From contig JASJOG010000002.1 of assembly GCA_030142905.1 (NCBI GenBank), forward strand, positions 1,234,501 to 1,298,500: a stretch of 64,000 nucleotides of DNA, given 5' to 3'. Source of the stretch: Heliopora coerulea. Its lineage: Eukaryota; Cnidaria; Anthozoa; Scleralcyonacea; Helioporidae. The notes beneath the pieces are model-generated. The model saw nothing but the letters and a program-made list of their open reading frames with translations, was not told the origin of the DNA and did not search any database. Position 1 is the first letter of the stretch, and each line of letters opens with the position of its first letter. A program made the translations under genes and the position numbers. This document shows positions 1-12,186 of the stretch, piece by piece.

Positions 1-1217
1 TTTATTGAAGGATGATTACCGTGAGAATTGCAAAGACTGTGCATTAACATATTAAATATGACATGAGGTCGGCCAATTCAATGTTCAGTGTAATGAGTTG
101 TAGTGGGCCATCGCCAGACAGTGTAAAAACATGACCTTAATGTCACATTAATAGCTGGGCTTTGACAGTCATCGATAAGTTACGATATCCGCCAGGTAAA
201 TTACTTGGTACCAATCTAACTAGAACGGTTGTCATTTTCCCGCTATTCCCACTACAAACTTTGGCCTTGATTTAGCAATTCCATTTTACCTGTATTCGGA
301 TCGTTTATGACAGCAGAGAAGCCGTAGTTAATTGAGCGGAATAACTGCGTTGGTTTAAGCCGTCTAACCAGCTCAATGAAAACTTTAAAGACAAGAATGT
401 AAAAAACGACGCGAAAATAGATGCGGCTTACGTAAGACACGAACTGACAGACTTATTTACATGAGATTGACTCGCACATTTTGTATTTCACGTGCCTTGC
501 GAAAGAAGTAAACGGTTTTTGGCCGTTTTTTGTCAATTTAATACTAGTAATTTGTTTCGCGCTACTTATATAGTTTCGTATAAATGGTCGCCGATCTGCG
601 TATAATTTCACTGAGACAATTTTCATGACTTCAACGTTCTTAAGACTTTCTGAGTCTGACTGGTAGACCTCAAAAAAGAGAAAAGTTACCGATAATGTTA
701 TAGTTTGCCAGCCATTGGTGCTTCGGTAGGCTGAAAGCATTTCGTGAGTTCAAGAAAATCCATTTACACTTGACAATTTAGTCTTTTAAAGCGAGTAACA
801 TTTTATGATCCTTTTTATAAAACTGGTGTTTCTTTATCTTCACTGCTGGTTTGATGCAATTGCATTTGAAATCCACCCATACGTCTTCCAAAATATCAGC
901 ATTTATTCTCTTCATGGAATTGCCTGCGATTCATTTTCAAGGGGGCATTGATGTTTAACACATGTGACAAACCTGTACATTGTATAGATTCGAAATATCG
1001 TTGGCCAATTCACGGATTATTCGGCAAATTCATGGTTGCTTAGCATCCAAACAGCTAATGGCAGATTTAGTTTGTGGTCCAGCTGTTTAATTTTAATTCA
1101 ACAACTGCTGCAAACCTGATCAAAAATTTATCCTCGTATTAGATAAATCGAGATCGTTTGCAAACATGACGGGAACGTCAGCGACGACGTGACCTTACGA
1201 TAGGATTTTTCCTTTAA
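1..1217. other. No supported gene
   Basis: AT-rich non-coding DNA. The only reading frame of note is a 62-codon hydrophobic minus-strand frame near 252-440 that I cannot link to any family. It is flanked by AG and GT dinucleotides, so an orphan exon cannot be excluded, but nothing else supports it. Confidence 0.5.
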
Positions 1218-1337
1218 GGCCCAGTTTAAATGTCGAACTTTTCATGCACCGAATCTAATATTAATGAACAAGATCCTTTGTTCAAATTGATTTGCATTTG
1301 GTTCGGCACATGAAAGGTTCAAAGTTCTAACTGGGCC
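1218..1337. repeat. Short inverted-repeat element (MITE), GGCCCAGTT family, copy 1
   Basis: About 120 bp bounded by inverted termini that begin GGCCCAGTTTAAATGTCGAA on the left and GGCCCAGTTAGAACTTTGAA on the right (read inward), both running on into a CATGAAA-type block. A second copy lies at about 25132-25250 with the same internal order. The preceding bases are TTAA, but a matching TTAA on the right has decayed to TGAA, so the superfamily is not certain. Confidence 0.7.
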
Positions 1338-1659
1338 TGAATGGAAAAATTGAATTGAATAGTTTTTACTCCCTGAAATAATTTCCTTGATGTTCTTGTT
1401 CTACCATTGAATTCTAAGAAGACTGGAACGGTACCTGCAAACTGAATTTTGAAGACAGCATGCAAGCTGACATGTAGGTCAATTTGCAGGTCACCCCAGT
1501 CCCTTACGCGATAAAACACGCAACCTAATTCGAAAAACGTAACCTAAATCTTGGGGTTTTTAAACAGTTTTCTTTTTTATTTTAAGTAAGTAGGGGACAA
1601 TATCCGTAGGACTGCATTCTAGTAGTCATTGCATTTAGGACATGCAATGACTACTGGAA
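1338..1659. other. No gene seen
   Basis: Non-coding spacer between the MITE and the LINE 3' end. I see only short shadow frames. Confidence 0.5.
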
Positions 1660-2066
1660 ATTTATTTATCAACTTTATTTAAAGAGGGTAGCACGTAACA
1701 GTAAACACTGACAAACCTGTGGCCCTCAAGTTACATGAAATAATTACAAAACTAAAAATTGGAATTTAGTATAAAACTAAACTAAGAATATATACAAAGG
1801 TCATATTAAGTTTATATAAGAACTAATAAAAGAAAAAAGTCTATTTACATTGACTTCAGGTGTTTTGATAGCGCTACTTTAAAAGAACTAACTGTTTCTT
1901 TCTTATGCACATCAATTGGGATACTATTCCATAATTTTATACTACTTATTTGAAAAGTCCTTCCTCCCTCTGTTTCTCTATTGTAGCGTGGACATACTAG
2001 ATTATAGTAACCATGACGGCTAGCCCTATTATGTACATCTGAATTTCTAACAAATAAGTCCGTCAT
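1660..2066 (-). mobile_element. 3' end of a non-LTR (LINE) retrotransposon, 5'-truncated
   Basis: The minus strand carries a 73-codon frame (1845-2066) matching the extreme C-terminus of LINE reverse-transcriptase proteins: an R-YNRET-GGRTFQ-like stretch, then a LWNSIP motif, then an FK...LSKHLKSM ending. About 180 bp of 3' UTR follow, ending in an A/T-rich AAAT-type tail near 1660. The same 3' UTR (AAAGTTG next to the tail, CAACTTTATTT on the plus strand, and a GTGGCCCTC block) recurs at 26735-26840, so this is a family with at least two copies. Everything upstream of the last about 70 codons is missing, as expected for 5'-truncated target-primed insertions. Confidence 0.75.
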
Positions 2067-2069
2067 GTA

Positions 2070-2892
2070 GCTTGAAGTCTGACTGGTAGACCAGTTGCTC
2101 TAGGGTTTCCTCACCGGGATACTGTTTTAGACGGTCGACATGCATAAACTCTATGCAGCTCGTCGACTCTGCTGGATACGCACAATCACATCCTTAAGAT
2201 GGTCTACCACTACGTATGGATCTTCCCATCCTTTCGTATGTTTCAGAGACTTTCTCCTTTTTCTTTCGTGAGTTGTGGAGCCAAAACTACTTTCCTGGTC
2301 AATCTGAATCCTTCATGCCTCAGAATCTGTAACCGCGTTTCATTGCAGTGCCACTCTGTGGAAGATTTTCGTGGGCACACTTATTTATTCCATTCAATTT
2401 TACTTCTCAACTTTGAGCGTATTCTGTAGACGTACTGTATTGTCGTCTTCTTTGCCTGAAAACCATAGGTCTATCGTCACCTTCGTATCTCGACCTAGCT
2501 AGTATTCCTCTCGACGGCGATACATTCGTGGCCACGTAAACAGCTGTACGACACGCCATTAGAAGTACTTGTATGTGTTCGTAGGCCGGTGAGAGGAATT
2601 TGCATCGACTAACATTGTTAGCCCTAGTGTGCCAATGAATTGGTCAACCACTTCGTCGGATTCTGGGTGGTGAGGCTTCGTTATAGTCTTGAAAAACGGC
2701 AGATTCGAAAGTCCTTCCATTGTCTTAATATAGTTTTATGGAAACTCCGAAGGAAGAAAAATAAAACTGAACAACATCTCGGCAACCGTAGAAGCATGCT
2801 GATTAGGAAGAAGATACGCGCCTAGCCACTTAATGAAGTAGTCCTGAGTTATCAAGATGAAGTAATTCTCCATATCGGTCTCAGGAAGATGC
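2070..2892 (-). pseudogene. Decayed Ty3/gypsy-type integrase fragment
   Basis: Reading the minus strand from about 2890 downward gives recognisable pieces of a Ty3/gypsy pol integrase, in the right order but in shifting frames. First comes a catalytic-core stretch with QDYFIKW and a PNQHASTVAE block (compare the DYFTKW...ASTVAE signature of the family). Next is a PHHPESDEVVDQF block, the usual HPQSDG-type motif. Last is the C-terminal segment with GWEDPYVVVDHLKD, VIVRIQ and, after a frameshift, HVDRLKQYPGEE. Several stops and frameshifts separate them. No gag, RT or LTRs are visible nearby. It directly abuts the LINE 3' end at 2066. This is a fossil with no coding potential. Confidence 0.7.
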
Positions 2893-5743
2893 CCCAGAAC
2901 ACGTCAACAACCACTCTTTCCATTGGATATCCAATAAGTGTCAATAATAGAGCTCTTTCTTCCTATCTCCAGAGATTCATGACAAAAATTGACCGCCATG
3001 TTGATGTTTTAAATAAAGATGGTCAAAATTCTTTTGTTATAAACACCAACTTGGGGGCTATGACGTCAAGCGTAAACGCTTTATTAGAACGTAAACAGCT
3101 ACCACGCCAGTCAGTAAGAATACGTTATTTTCTAGACAAACGACACAGTGTTTAATGAGGAAGAGAGCGGTTAATCAAAAGCTCGTGAACTTGTTCAATA
3201 ACAAGAAAACGGGAAGTAAATAAATGTCAATCAAAGATGGGTCTGAAAATACGTCAGGCGACACGTTTACCAATAACAGGTTTACTAATAATACCTCGTG
3301 TATTGGTCATTTTGGTTTGGTCATTTGGTTATTGGCTTGCAATAACCTAAAAAGTCGTTTGGAACAGTGTTCCCAAGCATGGACTAATTGGACCTCCTAG
3401 GGGGAATTAAGGTATCGAGGAGCCCGTGTCAACCCACAGAAAATTTGGAGATGAACAGGTTTTCATGGTGATCAACTGATTCATGCGGAAAATAGTTCTT
3501 CCGGGGTTCTTGTTTTCTAAATATTGTCGTAAGAAGCCCTCCTTCATGCCCAACGGGCAATAGTTAGGATCTGGGTCACCTACGTTTTTCAGTTTGGGTA
3601 TTTTCAAGTGGGTACTATTGTTCTCAGTAAACTGCGAGACCTGTGATGTTTTTACTAGGAACACCTTTCAAGAATGAACGTGCAAGACATCTACTTACAG
3701 CAAATCATACCTAGTAAGAGCAACTAGAATATGAAACGTCCTGCCAAATGAAATACGTCTTCCAACCACTCTAAGAATTTCTAGAACTAACCTTAAACAT
3801 TATTACTACTCTGCCGTGCAGTCTACTTTCAACCCCGATGATCCACGATCTTGGAAAACAGTTAGCATCAAATGTAATTCTGTCTGAAGTCTATGCGTTT
3901 CCCCAACTTATTTTTAGTTCTCTTCCAGTTTCTTCCAAGACTCAGATTGTTTTTAATGCGCTACCAAGTAATTATTGTGCTATGTTGTATTTATGGATCA
4001 GCAGTAATTGGTTTCAGCTGTTGCGGTATTCCAGACCTTGTAACATGTTTAGAATACTTATAGAAACCAAGGCAAAGTTAAAATAAAATAAAAGTACTGA
4101 CAGTTTCCTCGGCCACATATTAGTTTCAAATCTATCACGTGACATGTAAGAATAAATTTTGGAGAGTGAATGAATATGAAACTAAACTGCTTGTGATGAA
4201 GTGTTCCGCTGTAGAGAAAGGGCTGCCAAGGGAATGTGGAGGATGAAATTAAAAAAAAATTAAAACAAAAATGCCGGACAGTAGCTTAGAGCTCTATGCT
4301 AAGTCAACGTCTCGTGGCTGCGTTCACATGCTAACAACGTAGTTACCTCTCTGTTTTTATAGTTGCTATCCAAGCTTGCTAATATTTCGGATTAGTAAAA
4401 AGAAAACTTCCGACGAGGAAAGTACAGCAAACAAGTTGGCCTTAGACACAATTCCCTGCATGGTATAATGCTGCCGGACTACAATTCCGACCTGGATTAA
4501 GGTGATGTTGCATGGCGTGATTTTAACAATGAATTTTAACGTCAACATCATTTTGCAACTAAATTTCTATGCAAATTGTTCACAAATAGCATGTTATACG
4601 TTTCAATTTTTTATCCAACATTCGTTGTGAAACGAATTCGACCCAAATTTATTTTAAGGGGTTGATTGTATAAAGATTTTCAGTAGGGGCTGAAATTACC
4701 TCCGGTTAGTCGGACATATGATGAAATCTCATTAAAACTACATAGCGATTATATAACGAAAATTTAATCTCGGACTAGAATCTCATGAAACTTTTGCCCC
4801 TGTTCACTGGACAAAAAATACAAGCTACGCAAGACATCAAAGAAGAGAAAGCCTGCCTCGAAAATTTCACGTGGGTTCACTTTCAATTTGATTTTTTCAG
4901 CCCAGATTGCAATTTATCATGTTATCTGGATTTGCTGGGTTGATTATGCAGTGCAATCTGAAATTCTTTCAAGTGATCGGCGGCGAAAGGGCTGAAATTT
5001 TCTTCATTTCATCGCAGAAATTTTTTAAGGGATATCTTGGGTTGACATTCCACACCAGCTAACCGAACTGACATTTCATACGGGGCTGAAATTCTCCATG
5101 CGATCGGCCCTTTGTGTAGTTTTTCATAAAATCTGTGATCAATGACGTTTTGGTTACCATGACTACGGTTACTCGATGAACAGTGAACCAGATAGAACTG
5201 TTCTGTCTTCTGAAAAATTTTACAAGGATCAACCTTCAGCGTCCAGAGATAGAAGCACATATAAATAAACAAGGAAGATTTTCCCAAGAAACAGCGAATG
5301 GTTTTCCGGTAAATGTTAATGCTGCGTTTAGTTTTACAGCTTGCACAAGGTGTTATGCACTGTTTACTTTTCAACAGTCAGTAAACGATTCAAGTTATAG
5401 CCCATTCAATTAACCATGAGAGTTACAGTGCTGGTTTACAGCGATATTCTGCAATGTCATTCGAACATCATTTTCCTTGGCTTCGTGTATTCAAAAGTGT
5501 ACAGGACGTGATGCTACTGGGCTTAAGTGATTTGTTATGAAGGTCATTAATTGGAACGCGCGATGCGTTTGCCGCCGCATTTATTTAATTGCACCTGTTT
5601 GCATCGGGCCAATCGGAACGTTCCGGGACCTCTGGGAAAGAAAACAAACCGAGCACAAATGAATAATTGTTTGTATCCCAAGAAAGTTGCAACAAACCTT
5701 GATGTCCATGCGTGTTGTAGTTGTGTATGCATGTGAGAGAAAC
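2893..5743. other. No supported gene; upstream region of the K+ channel gene
   Basis: Only short overlapping frames on both strands. The two longest (minus 5009-5374 and plus 5183-5413) overlap each other in antisense and match nothing I recognise. The distal promoter of the downstream channel gene could lie here. Confidence 0.45.
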
Positions 5744-5751
5744 ATATAAAA
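5744..5751 (+). promoter_or_regulatory. TATA-like sequence upstream of the K+ channel start
   Basis: ATATAAAA lies about 52 bp before the start codon of the Kv exon. The spacing would give a very short 5' UTR, so it may be chance in AT-rich DNA or an alternative promoter. Confidence 0.25.
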
Positions 5752-5802
5752 CAAAGAAATGTTTGGCAAAACGGCTGAAAAGTGTAGAGCTGTAGACTGA
5801 CC

Positions 5803-6348
5803 ATGGGACATGCCCAGAAACACCACTCTGAAATTTCCCCCCAAAAATATGGTTCGGACGGAATGGAGAAAATATGCCTGAACGTTGGAGGACAGAAACA
5901 CGAGACGTACCTTAGTACGGTGGGAAACCTACCGGACACACGTCTATACTGGATTATCGAAAGCGTCGTAAAATCACCCGACTATGACCCAGAGACGACG
6001 GAATTATTCTTCGATAGGCACCCGGCCGTTTTCGCACAGGTTTTGAACTATTACCGCACGGGCAAGCTGCATTGCCCGACCGACGTGTGCGGACCATTAT
6101 TCGAACAGGAACTTAACTACTGGGGCATCGACGAGAAAGACATGGAGCCATGTTGTTGGGCGAACTACACTCAGCATCGGGACGCTGAGCACAATTTAAA
6201 AAACGTCCTTTATGACTCGCCTTCCGAAGACCCCATTGTACCTAGCTCTTCTTCCGACGACCCATCAGAAGCAGTACATTTATGGCGAAAGATTCAACCA
6301 CAGGTTTGGGCAATACTCGATGAATGCCGCTCGTCGAGTCGAGCTAAG
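5803..6348 (+). CDS. Voltage-gated K+ channel (Shaw/Kv3-like), exon 1: N-terminus and T1 domain
   Basis: This exon codes residues 1-182 of a Kv-family subunit. Residues 21-125 form a BTB/T1 tetramerisation domain opening with [12 protein letters not shown] and including [13 protein letters not shown]. The zinc signature HX5CX20CC is exact (His90, Cys96, Cys117, Cys118); this marks the non-Shaker classes. The surrounding [12 protein letters not shown] and [13 protein letters not shown] stretches are closest to Shaw/Kv3 (KCNC). The start is the ATG in a strong GACCATGG context; a second in-frame Met at residue 21 sits at the domain boundary. The exon ends at an AAG/GTGAGA donor in phase 0. The frame beyond it runs into a stop, as expected for an intron. 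T1 sets which subunits co-assemble, so partners should be other Kv3-type subunits. Confidence 0.92.
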
Positions 6349-9300
6349 GTGAGAAAAAAATTCTTTACACGATGGTCTAACGCAAACTCGATTGATAATT
6401 TATGGGATCTCATCCTGGGTATTTGTGGTGTAAATCTACCTTTATTAGTATTAATAGAATAGGCACTTGCAGTTAGACTTTTCTCATCAATGGTCAAATT
6501 GTCTCTTTGTTTGCGGCTTCAGAATAATCGACGTTTGAACCGTCTAGGATTTAGCAGAAAATGCTACTAGTTTTTCGATATGTTAAAGTGTTTGACGTGA
6601 ACTACCATTTATAATTAAAGGTGCTCTGGTAGTTTAGTTAAACCCATGTGTGATCGTGTGCAACCTCTATACACTGGTGACCAAACGTGCATCTGCATAC
6701 CGTTGTACTGACAAAAAGATCTCGACAATTGTCGGTCAGAATTTTGAGATGATTGACTTAGATAACGTCGACCAATTTATTGTAAAGTTGTTTATATAAA
6801 TATTCCATATGATGTCATGAAAGTTTATATGCATTCTAAGCTTAGGACTTAAAACAAAGTTCAAAATTTCAAGACGAAATAGAGAAAACCAGAAAAAACA
6901 GGAACAGACAACATAAAGCACTATGTATTTTGTTTATGAACGTTGGCACCTTTGTGTTATGAAAATTATATTAATACAAAGTGCATGATCACTGACAGGT
7001 GTATTGTCGCATCGTTGCTTTGCATTTATTTTGCTTCCTTGTAATTCGCCTTGATCTTGGTAAAATTTGCTTTCTACCTGCCTCAGCCAAATTCTGAGTT
7101 GAGTTGAAACATTCCAAACCTTATGTTTTTCATACGCCTTGACGTAATTGTTTGCTTACGCAACGCTTCGATATTGCAACAGTTAAGTTAGACGACAATC
7201 AGATATGTTTGTTGCCCCTCTTGCCACCGAAATTTGCCCTGAATTTTACGAAAACTATTCTGTTGCAAGAGGAACGGTTTTTAACATTGCCCTGGGTTGC
7301 TCTAATGCTTACGTAGTTTTTGGATATTTTTTTGCGACTGCCGTGATCTTGCATGCGTCTTAGCCATGGGTGGTTGCGAACGAGTGTCAAGTACTCGGGT
7401 AACGTCTTATGCATCGTTAACAGCGCTATTACCCAGTCTACAGAAGGATTGCACTACAATTGGGAAGTTATAGGGGAATATTGCCTTAACAGTTAGTCAC
7501 CCCAACTGGAATTACGCTAAAAACGGTCTTGTATACTGATGCATCAGTCCATGAATAAACGTGTACTTGACGACGTTCCATTTCTTTAACAAACAAATTT
7601 TTTATGCAATACGTTGCCGTACACCTGCTGTATTGACATCCCATTGGTTGATGAATAGGGGGGACGATGCATTACATTTAGCTTAGTCACAAAACTAAAG
7701 AAGGAAGATTTCCGTTGTCGATGATTAAGAAGCGAAAGACCTTACTAGGCCTGCTTTTGTACTCGCAATTGACAGGTGATTTGTCGGAGGGGATTGTTTA
7801 GGACATCACATTGACTTAGCCTCGCGTTCACCACAGAAGTAAAACCTGAAATAACCACGTGACTATGACTCTTGCCGTATTTACCGTTTGCCTTTCAACA
7901 TTTTGGGCATTTTAATGATTTCAATGACATCATTCCCATAATTATTTCCGACTATTTCCGAAGAGTTGATTCAGGAAACTTCTACAAAATTACTAGTGTT
8001 ATACAAGATCAAGCAAAAGTGTTCGTCAGTTACAATTATGATAAGATGGTTCAATTCGAGTGATGTGTCTTGATGGTAAAGTACGTGGACTTTAACTCTA
8101 TAGCGACCGATTATTGTTGAGCTCTTTTTGGTCAATCCACTAGGATTGCGATTCTGCGTGATATCTTCTTTGAGAACCGAGAGAAGCGTCACACACGAAA
8201 AGAAACTGGAGTATGCTTCAAGTATATACCAAAAAGTCACGCATCCACAATCCAAGAGTGCACGTCCAAGTGGACCTGTGTAGGTGGGACCATGTAGGAA
8301 TATTGCCCTGGGTAAACTTACCGTGATACTGTGTCACTAGGGAAGTAGGGGAGAGGAATAGAACAGGGGCAAAACTAGCCCTTTTTCGTTGGGGAGTGTA
8401 GGGTAGAATTGACCTGATAAAATCTATAATGCCCTGCAGCAACGTAGGTAAAATTGACCGAAATGTGTATATGGAAGCCTACCTCAGTCTGGATGCATTT
8501 GAAATAAATTTCTACTGTCTGTTATGGGATGGCACAGTGGCAAAACAGAACAGTTAAAAATAAAGAAAAATTAGCAAGATAACGAAAACAATTGTTAAAT
8601 TGAATTTACGTAGCTACAGAATAACACGTGCACATGTACCGCTGCACAACCACTGCGTGTATAATGTACAGAATTCTTGATGTCACTGAATTCAGAACTA
8701 TTTTTCTGGAGTCTGTACATAAATACGTCAATTTAATCATCCTTTTTATTGCCAATTTTATAAATTTTAATTTACTCAACTTTGTGCAGTTGCGAGCCTG
8801 CGTCTGGGCTGCGCTGCCCTAGTGGCCTGCAAGATCTGGGATTGCCCTGCGAATCGGAGTTTCTAGTATTTTGGGGGGTGTCACACCCCCACACACACCC
8901 TTGAGTTTTGCCCCTGGAACAGAGACGAGAGCTTTTTTGGCTTCCTTGTTTGGTCATTTTTTTCATTGTATTTCACTGTCTCTTGCCAATTGACTGTACC
9001 GTAACAGGTGACTCGCACGTGCAACCTGTACCGTACCATGACGGGGGCTACTGGGACGCGTGATCTTTTTGATCTTTTTTTTCTAGATTGAAAGGTATTT
9101 TGTAAGCTCAACAAAACGTTAAATCAATGTCTCGATTTCTTATCATTAATTGACAATTTGCAGCTGTCAAGACCCGAAAGTGCCTGTTCTATATTTTCAA
9201 TTACATTTTAAGTAATAAAAAACAAAAAGCACAAAACCTTTTATCCCTTAAGAAGTACACTGTATGGTCGTATATTGGAAGTACTGATATACAGTTATTA

Positions 9301-10026
9301 TAATATTAGCCAGGGTAACCGGGCTTCGCCCGGGATTATAGAGAACAAATGAAAAAGTTCCCTTTTCTTTCAAATATGATTTTAGAAACTTGAACGGTTC
9401 CTCACGAAGAAATAATTGTGCACAGAGTACCAGAGATATGTGTAGATAATGTTATTGTTTCTGTACCACGGTTTCTTTTTTTGAGGTATTTTCTGAGGTA
9501 TTGATAGCTAATGTTACTCATCTGGTCATGGTGAGTTCGAATATGTAATTGAATCTTCTATAAGTCTTGTGGTTCTGGAGTTTTAAGGTAACAGACAAAC
9601 GCCGTGACACTCCAAATTTGTATATACAGATGAGGACATTGGATACGTTAGAGAGAGCAGAGCGGACGCCTTCAAAAGAATTCGCTCCGGATGAATTACC
9701 ACCTAGGTACGGCTATTCATGTAAACAATTTTCGCGCAATCTAAAAGATGGATCGTACAGAATTGCGGGAAAATGTAGGTTTTAAAAAGATTGAACTTGG
9801 TAAGGCGAAAGCTCTAACCACCTTTATGCGTAATAACATATTGAACATCTTAAACTATGATTAGAGCTGAATCTAGTAAGTTTGCTGTGCATAGTTGTTG
9901 AATTTACATGTCGCCATCATTTTCTCTGGAACTGTAACTACGATGTAGTGGTGTCGTATCTTAAACTATTGAGCACTTCTTTACTTAACCAAAAGATCTC
10001 AATCCATATGCACATTTTCATTCCAG
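6349..10026 (+). other. Intron of the K+ channel gene
   Basis: About 3.7 kb between the GTGAGA donor and a TTTTCATTCCAG acceptor. It joins phase 0 to phase 0, linking SSSRAK directly to the first residues of S1. No intervening exon is needed. The longer frames inside (for example minus 8218-8442 and plus 9567-9785) have no recognisable content. A GC-rich hairpin with a CCGGGC stem lies at 9319-9333. Confidence 0.75.
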
Positions 10027-11745
10027 ATCTTTTCATTCACGTCCGTCCTGTTTATTCTCGTTTCCGTGGCGATGTTTTGCCTCAACACTGTCCCAGAACT
10101 GGCTACCAGCAGTAAATGGCGCAGTTGGTTCACAGGAGTCGAAACCATTTGCGGCGTCTGGTTTACTTTGGAATTTGTCCTGAGAATCTTATTTTGCCCC
10201 GACAAACGAGCGTTTGCCTGCAGCTGGACCACTTGGATCGACTTTTTTGCCGTCATTCCGTTCTACCTTAGGCTGGTCATAAGCAACCATGGACATGCTA
10301 TAAATGCCTTGCTGGTGATCCGGTTGTTGCGCTTGTTCCGCTTTTTTCGTCTTATATATGGCCTTCAGGTACTGTCTCACACTCTTAAAGCCAGCTCTTA
10401 CGAATTGATCCTCCTGCTTTTTATGCTTTTCATCCCTGTCATCCTCTTTTCGTCCATCGTGTTCTTCATCGAAGATAACTTAAACCATGCCAACACGAAG
10501 TTCCGTTCGATCCCTCACTCATTCTGGTGGTCCCTCATCACCATCACCACCGTTGGCTACGGTGACATGCATCCGGTTTCGTGGCTTGGCAAAGTCGTGG
10601 GCTGTATGTGTGCAATCTGCGGAGTTCTCATCGTCGCTCTTCCGGTCTCTATCATCGGCAGCAACTTCACGCTGTTCTATATGCATGCCCAGGCAAGGCT
10701 TAAATTGCCGAAAAAGAAGAGCAAGATCTTCTTGCAGACATCATCGACGATGTATTCCGAAAGAACTTTGCCCAGGAGGAGAGCTATTAGAAGGAAGACA
10801 TCATCCAGGGCGAGCGATAGCTGTAGCGTCGCGTTCGAGGAACCTCGGAGCTCGTCTTTTCAACAGGCTCCCTTGTTTCACAATGGTATTTCTAATACGA
10901 AGAATGTGGCGTCTAGAAACTCGATTTTTAGTAAAGATGTGGGAAGACTGAGCTCACTGGCTATCAATGCTCAGGGGAAACCCAGGCAGAAAGTATCGAC
11001 TATTTCTGTCAAGATACCAATGTGCAACGTGAATCGGGATCGGCATGGTGGCGACGAACGAGAAGGAAAGGGCGAGGTCTCCCCAGGTATGGCATCATTA
11101 AGTCCAAAGAAGAGGGTTTATTCTTCATTCGATTCTGTGTATTATATAACTCGCCAAAAGTCCAAGTCAGCAGCAGCTGATTCTCTAATAGCAAGCCCTG
11201 GAAATACAGATCAGGTTAGAAGTGACATCACCAACAGCTTCTCGAACGAAGAAAAACGAAACGTTCGATTTTCAGGTCCCAGCAATGTGCCCGAGATGGA
11301 ACCACTTCTCTTGGAAAGAACAGATATGACAATGAAGTCCACGGAAGACGACGACAGTGGTCAAGAGGTTATAGGAACGTCAACAGTTTCTGAACAGCAA
11401 CAATGCGTTGTGGACGAAGAAATGTTTCACGAGAAAGGGGTCTCTCCATGTTCTCAGGACAGTGGAGATTCGGATATCGAACCGAAAATAGATAAAGTTG
11501 AAGAAGATGGAGTAAAACCACCTCTTTCGAGGCGGATGCGACGTCTGCAAAGAAGTACAGCAATCGATTGGATCAAGGGAGCTTCTCTTTTGGAAAGTGT
11601 TAGTGAAACATGCTCAAATTATAACAGAACGCCAAACACAGTAAGAGAGTCAAGCGAAAAATTCAACCACAATGATAAGGCTTGCTTAGAACAATCAGTA
11701 GATAAATTACATTTCAACCCCAGACGAAGGCAGTCAGTTTTTTAA
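10027..11745 (+). CDS. Voltage-gated K+ channel (Shaw/Kv3-like), exon 2: S1-S6, pore and C-terminal tail
   Basis: This exon codes residues 183-754. S1 is about 183-205, S2 217-238, S3 252-268, S4 about 276-298, S5 307-330 and S6 371-393. The selectivity filter TTVGYGD (356-362) is intact, so the pore should be K+-selective. Two features are unusual. S4 has four arginines at three-residue spacing (281, 284, 287, 290); aligned through the following GLQVL, they fall on canonical R3, R4, K5 and R6, while R1 and R2 are Asn and Leu. The S6 hinge is PVS (388-390), not PVP. Both features occur in electrically silent or modulatory Kv subunits. About 350 Ser/Arg-rich residues follow as a cytoplasmic tail with no domain I recognise. 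The S1-S2 loop is short, and no intron interrupts the membrane region. Confidence 0.92.
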   Translation: MFSFTSVLFILVSVAMFCLNTVPELATSSKWRSWFTGVETICGVWFTLEFVLRILFCPDKRAFACSWTTWIDFFAVIPFYLRLVISNHGHAINALLVIRLLRLFRFFRLIYGLQVLSHTLKASSYELILLLFMLFIPVILFSSIVFFIEDNLNHANTKFRSIPHSFWWSLITITTVGYGDMHPVSWLGKVVGCMCAICGVLIVALPVSIIGSNFTLFYMHAQARLKLPKKKSKIFLQTSSTMYSERTLPRRRAIRRKTSSRASDSCSVAFEEPRSSSFQQAPLFHNGISNTKNVASRNSIFSKDVGRLSSLAINAQGKPRQKVSTISVKIPMCNVNRDRHGGDEREGKGEVSPGMASLSPKKRVYSSFDSVYYITRQKSKSAAADSLIASPGNTDQVRSDITNSFSNEEKRNVRFSGPSNVPEMEPLLLERTDMTMKSTEDDDSGQEVIGTSTVSEQQQCVVDEEMFHEKGVSPCSQDSGDSDIEPKIDKVEEDGVKPPLSRRMRRLQRSTAIDWIKGASLLESVSETCSNYNRTPNTVRESSEKFNHNDKACLEQSVDKLHFNPRRRQSVF

Positions 11746-12186
11746 AACAAAAGGAGAAGAATATTTGTAGTCGATATCAGATTAAAACTTCATTCTCATT
11801 TACGGATTTTAAGTCAACATGATCTATAGTTCCAGTTGAACTAAAGGAATTTAACTTGATGGAAATACAGAGATGATTTAATTCTGTGGGCTCAGCTCAA
11901 CGTGAAACGCTTTGAATAGTAGAATTGTGAACTTTATGTCAGCATTGAAAAATGGAGGACTGTCAGGCTCCAGTTGATATCAAGAACTGTGCTGATGAAA
12001 CTGGAAATAATGCAAGGGATTCATTCCCTTCTTTAGCAGCCCAAAACTCCAGACCTTTGAGCGCTTTACTTCTCTTAGGTTCCAAGAACTGGACTCTTTT
12101 TTTTAAATACGATTTTTACCTGTCAGTTATTTTCGATTTCAAAGCAATCTTATTTACTGGGATCTTTTTATGTCCTTTTTTAAACC

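Noticed and set aside
252..440. 62-codon hydrophobic minus-strand frame as an exon
   Set aside because: Flanking AG/GT dinucleotides exist, but the polypyrimidine tract is weak, no partner exon was found and no family was recognised.
5547..5939. 130- and 106-codon minus-strand frames over the channel start
   Set aside because: Antisense shadows overlapping the T1 coding region; no conserved content.
10487..10951. 154-codon plus-strand frame inside the K+ channel exon
   Set aside because: Out-of-frame shadow of the pore and tail coding sequence; the channel frame has all conserved motifs.
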